Shown piece by piece: positions 22,660-23,318 of a DNA stretch of 23,318 nucleotides. The DNA is from Elusimicrobiota bacterium (GTDB taxonomy: Bacteria > Elusimicrobiota > Elusimicrobia > Elusimicrobiales > Elusimicrobiaceae), in NCBI GenBank assembly GCA_023393825.1, contig JAEXBW010000043.1, positions 1 through 23,318 of the forward strand, written 5' to 3'. The stretch's first letter is position 1; every line of letters starts with the position of its first letter. Under the pieces are notes generated by a model. It was given only the letters and a program-made list of their open reading frames with translations. It did no database searches and was not told where the DNA came from. The position numbers and the translations under genes are program-made.

Positions 22660-22683
22660 ATACGGTTTAATATACGGTTTGAT
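22660..22683 (+). repeat. Tandem 12-base near-perfect repeat before miaA
   Basis: ATACGGTTTAAT is followed directly by ATACGGTTTGAT (one mismatch) in the 31 bases between the terminator and the miaA start. The repeat fills the space where the miaA promoter end and ribosome binding site should lie. No clear Shine-Dalgarno sequence is present there. Confidence 0.6.
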
Positions 22684-22686
22684 ATT

Positions 22687-23318
22687 ATGAACACAAAACT
22701 CCCCATAGTAATAGCAGGGCCTACGGCAAGCGGCAAGACTGATATCGCGCTTGCTTTGGCGCGCCTGTGCGGGGGGGATATAATATCGGCCGATTCCCGT
22801 CAGGTTTATAAGCTGCTTACCACAGGGACGGCCGCGCCTAAGGGCGTGTGGCAAAACGGGGAATTTAAGACGGAAGGCATCAATTACCGCCTTGTGGATT
22901 TTTTGGATATTAACGAAAGTTTTGACGTGTCAAAGTTTATTGCTGCCGCAACCGAATTTGTTGAGCAGGCAAAAGGCAGGCAGCAAATTTTTGTAGGCGG
23001 CACGGGTATGTATTTACAAGGTTATTTTACGGGTATGGATAAGCTGCCGCAGGCAGACGAAGAAATCCGCAAAAATTTAAAAGCCCTTGCAGACGCGCAC
23101 GGCAAAGAACACCTGCATAATCTGCTTAAGCAAAAGGACCCGCAAAGCGCCGCGCAAATACCTGCGGGCAATATACAGCGCGTTATGCGCGCTTTGGAAA
23201 TTTGTATGCTTACGGGCGGACCCGCTTCCGCCTTAAAAACGGGTAAATTCAGCGCGGATATAGACCCGCTTAAAGTACGCTTTTTTTACATAAACTGGGC
23301 CAAAGAATTATTGGAAGA
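22687..23318 (+). CDS. miaA: tRNA dimethylallyltransferase, N-terminal part (3' truncated by window edge)
   Basis: This cytoplasmic enzyme transfers a dimethylallyl group to N6 of A37, making the i6A on which MiaB acts. The first 210 residues are visible and the frame stays open to the window end. The P-loop is GPTASGKT (residues 11-18), followed by IISADSRQVYK (Asp36, Ser37, Arg38, Gln39), which positions the substrate adenine, and the conserved VGGTGMYLQGYF. NIQRVMRALEI is the later family motif. The ATG at 22687 lies 31 bases past a strong terminator, so miaA either has its own promoter in that short AT-rich gap or depends on read-through. No strong ribosome binding site is seen. Confidence 0.93.
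   Translation, partial: MNTKLPIVIAGPTASGKTDIALALARLCGGDIISADSRQVYKLLTTGTAAPKGVWQNGEFKTEGINYRLVDFLDINESFDVSKFIAAATEFVEQAKGRQQIFVGGTGMYLQGYFTGMDKLPQADEEIRKNLKALADAHGKEHLHNLLKQKDPQSAAQIPAGNIQRVMRALEICMLTGGPASALKTGKFSADIDPLKVRFFYINWAKELLE

Noticed and set aside
1..23318. Defence system, prophage, integron or insertion sequence
   Set aside because: I looked for transposase, integrase, nuclease, toxin-antitoxin and repeat-spacer signals and found none; the region looks like stable core and envelope genes.

Overview
This window is about 23.3 kb of compact bacterial chromosome with no rRNA, tRNA, CRISPR array or insertion sequence that I can see. Nearly every gene lies on the + strand, and many overlap by 1-14 bases or are separated by only a few. 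The content points to a Gram-negative-type cell: LspA, a lipoprotein, a heptose gene (gmhA) and prepilins whose N-termini carry a K-G-FTLIELLVVV prepilin-peptidase site. It also points to a fermentative or anaerobic lifestyle. The pilin style, the complete moxR/bat operon, guaC and the moderate GC suggest a member of the Elusimicrobiota (Elusimicrobium-like). That placement is inference from gene style, not a database match.

Region 1 (1-6741, +) starts inside ileS. It continues with lspA, a TPR lipoprotein, a P-type-ATPase-like membrane protein that lacks several hallmark residues, queF (queuosine precursor), a membrane-anchored protein with a PrcB-like C-terminal domain, and two type IV pilin-like genes. 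A strong stem-loop (6764-6801) then separates this block from guaC (GMP reductase), the only minus-strand gene. The 219-base gap 7927-8145 is the longest intergenic region. It holds an inverted repeat whose two arms can each serve as an outward-facing -35 box.

Region 2 (8146-17712, +) is a full aerotolerance-type operon. In order it encodes a membrane-anchored HEAT-like protein, the MoxR AAA+ ATPase, a DUF58 protein, a DUF4381-like membrane protein with a long charged tail, BatA and BatB (von Willebrand A domains with intact MIDAS motifs), BatC (TPR with an N/Q/K-rich tail), BatD (repeated beta domains) and BatE (TPR, two membrane helices, SH3-like domain). Together they look like an envelope complex in which MoxR remodels or activates the VWA proteins.

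Region 3 (17716-22655, +) continues with no obvious terminator. It holds gmhA and rpiB (sugar phosphates for heptose/LPS and the pentose pathway), pgi, a small Lys/Thr-rich protein with a Trp-rich C-terminal domain that I cannot name, miaB, and a PilZ protein with a Cys-rich tail. A strong intrinsic terminator follows (22626-22655). The window ends inside miaA, which makes the i6A37 substrate of MiaB.

The best candidates for something undescribed are the degenerate P-type ATPase, the Lys/Thr-rich plus Trp-rich protein, the PilZ protein with a Cys cluster, the Bat-operon additions (HEAT-like first gene, long DUF4381-like tail, BatA N-terminal extension) and the divergent promoter repeat.
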